Shown: in pieces, positions 5,348 through 6,407 of the stretch
Layout of the letters: every line of letters starts with the position of its first letter
Numbering within the stretch: position 1 is the stretch's first letter
From: Bacteroidales bacterium
GTDB taxonomy: Bacteria; Bacteroidota; Bacteroidia; Bacteroidales; JAADGE01
Assembly (NCBI GenBank): GCA_029934265.1
Contig: JAOZMN010000174.1
Span: forward strand, 1 to 6,407
DNA: 6,407 bases
Direction: 5' to 3'
The notes under the pieces: generated by a model
What the model was told of the DNA's origin: nothing
The model's database searches: none
Seen by the model: the letters and a program-made list of their open reading frames with translations, nothing else
Made by a program: the position numbers and the translations under genes

Positions 5348-6407
5348 TGTTAAAAGTAAATTCAGTTTCGGTATCGGCGGGCGATTTTAAATTAGATAAA
5401 ATTTCATTCAACATAGCACCACAAAAAACTCATGTCATCATTGGTGCTACCGGAAGCGGAAAAACTTTGATTTTAGAATCAATTATCGGATTTCGTAAAA
5501 TTAATTCCGGAAATATAATTATAGACAATAAAAATACTTCCGAACTTAATATCGAAAATCGTAATATTGCCTACGTTCCGCAAGATTTAGCACTTTTTCC
5601 GCACTTAAATGTGGAAAAAAATATTTTGTTTTCACAAAAAATAAATAAAACCAAAAATTACAATCCCGATTTAAAGAAGCAACTTGTAAAAGCAACCGGA
5701 ATTTCCGACTTGCTCAAACGCAAAATCAAAAATCTGTCCGGAGGCGAAAAACAGCGAGTAGCATTAGTCAGAGCATTACTTTCGGAAAGCAAATTGTTAA
5801 TTCTCGATGAACCATTTTCGGCAATAAACGAAACAACCAAAAAAGAACTGAGATTTTTATTGAAGGAAATTCAACAAAAATTCAAACTGACAATCCTGTT
5901 TGTAACTCACGATTTGGGCGAAGCATTTTTTATTGCAGATACAATAAGTATAATTTCAAACGGAAAAATACTCAAAACAGCCGACAAAAGAGAACTTTAC
6001 AATAATCCCGAATTATTGGAAATTGCAAATTTTCTGGGAATAAACAACATATTTGAAGCTCTCATAACAGAAATAAACAAAAATTATATTTTCGTAAATT
6101 GTTTTGAACTTAAAACAAAATTGCAATTAAATAATTTGCCGACAAAAAAATCATATAAAATCGGAAAGCTCGTAAAATTCGGAATAAGAGCGTCTGATGT
6201 AATGATTTTACGCAATGATTTGATAAACAAAGAACAAACAAATATTTTATCCGGAACGGTTAGTCTTATAATAGAAAATATATCTTTTTGCGAAATTGTA
6301 ATAAAACCCGAAAATTCCTATAAAAACATTATAGCGGAAATTCCGATTTATGCTTTTAACAAATTGAAAATTAAACTAAATCAAAAAATAAATTTCACAC
6401 TGAAAGC
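5347..6407 (+). CDS. ModC/WtpC-like ABC transporter ATPase, 3' end beyond the window
   Basis: This is the ATP-hydrolysing subunit of an oxyanion importer, acting on the cytoplasmic face of the membrane. Visible elements are Walker A GATGSGKT (33-40), the Q-loop at Q79 in VPQD, signature LSGGEKQ (130-136) followed by RV, Walker B LLILDE (150-155), and the H-loop H188 in VTHDLGEA. The D-loop reads SAIN (158-161) instead of the usual SALD. After the ATPase core, NFLGINNIFEALI (about 229-241) and a C-terminal region with TOBE/Mop-like strands (around 300-330) match the ModC/WtpC/PotA group. The ATG at 5347 is chosen because it shares its A with the TGA stop of the kinase gene and puts the first strand in register with the family. 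This suggests translational coupling. There are 353 codons with no stop before the window ends; family members are about 350 residues, so the gene is probably nearly complete. It is the likely partner of the permease at 1882-2643. The substrate is not proven. Confidence 0.9.
   Translation, partial: MLKVNSVSVSAGDFKLDKISFNIAPQKTHVIIGATGSGKTLILESIIGFRKINSGNIIIDNKNTSELNIENRNIAYVPQDLALFPHLNVEKNILFSQKINKTKNYNPDLKKQLVKATGISDLLKRKIKNLSGGEKQRVALVRALLSESKLLILDEPFSAINETTKKELRFLLKEIQQKFKLTILFVTHDLGEAFFIADTISIISNGKILKTADKRELYNNPELLEIANFLGINNIFEALITEINKNYIFVNCFELKTKLQLNNLPTKKSYKIGKLVKFGIRASDVMILRNDLINKEQTNILSGTVSLIIENISFCEIVIKPENSYKNIIAEIPIYAFNKLKIKLNQKINFTLK

Overview
The window is a low-GC (roughly 30 %) bacterial segment. 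A/T-rich, Shine-Dalgarno-poor gene starts, the codon usage, the soluble multi-PAS hybrid histidine kinase and the gene styles all suggest a member of the Bacteroidota. This is inferred from style; no rRNA or other phylogenetic marker is present. All five genes lie on the + strand. The last one, an ABC ATPase, runs off the right edge.

Layout. Bases 1-221 hold no gene I can support. They contain the left arm (58-117) of an inverted repeat. A 163-residue frame (222-713) follows. It is recognisable at both ends as a protein of the 'predicted metal-dependent HD-superfamily phosphohydrolase' family (COG4339 type), but the central block with the HD motif is missing. The right arm of the inverted repeat (690-749, 50 of 60 bases matching the reverse complement of 58-117) overlaps its 3' end and supplies its last codons and stop. 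An untranslated stretch (751-839) carries a perfect 6-bp hairpin and one copy of a 23-base near-repeat. Next come mtnA (methylthioribose-1-phosphate isomerase, 840-1874) and, 7 bases later, a ModB/WtpB-type oxyanion ABC permease (1882-2643). A hairpin followed by eight T's directly after the permease looks like a terminator. The 268-base gap 2644-2911 also holds a 22-codon signal-peptide-like mini-frame, the second copy of the 23-base near-repeat and an 11-bp hairpin. After the gap comes an 811-residue soluble hybrid histidine kinase (three PAS domains, HisKA, HATPase_c, receiver; 2912-5347). Its stop codon shares one base with the start of a ModC-like ABC ATPase (5347 to the window edge).

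How the genes may work together. The permease and the ATPase are the two conserved parts of a molybdate/tungstate-type importer, but the kinase gene and an apparent terminator separate them. The transporter is therefore probably made from two transcripts: mtnA-permease and kinase-ATPase. No periplasmic binding protein is present. The most unusual features are the kinase embedded in the transporter locus and translationally abutted to the ATPase, and the core-deleted HD gene bracketed by inverted repeats. I do not see a clearly new defence or mobile system, and the repeat-bracketed segment encodes no transposase.
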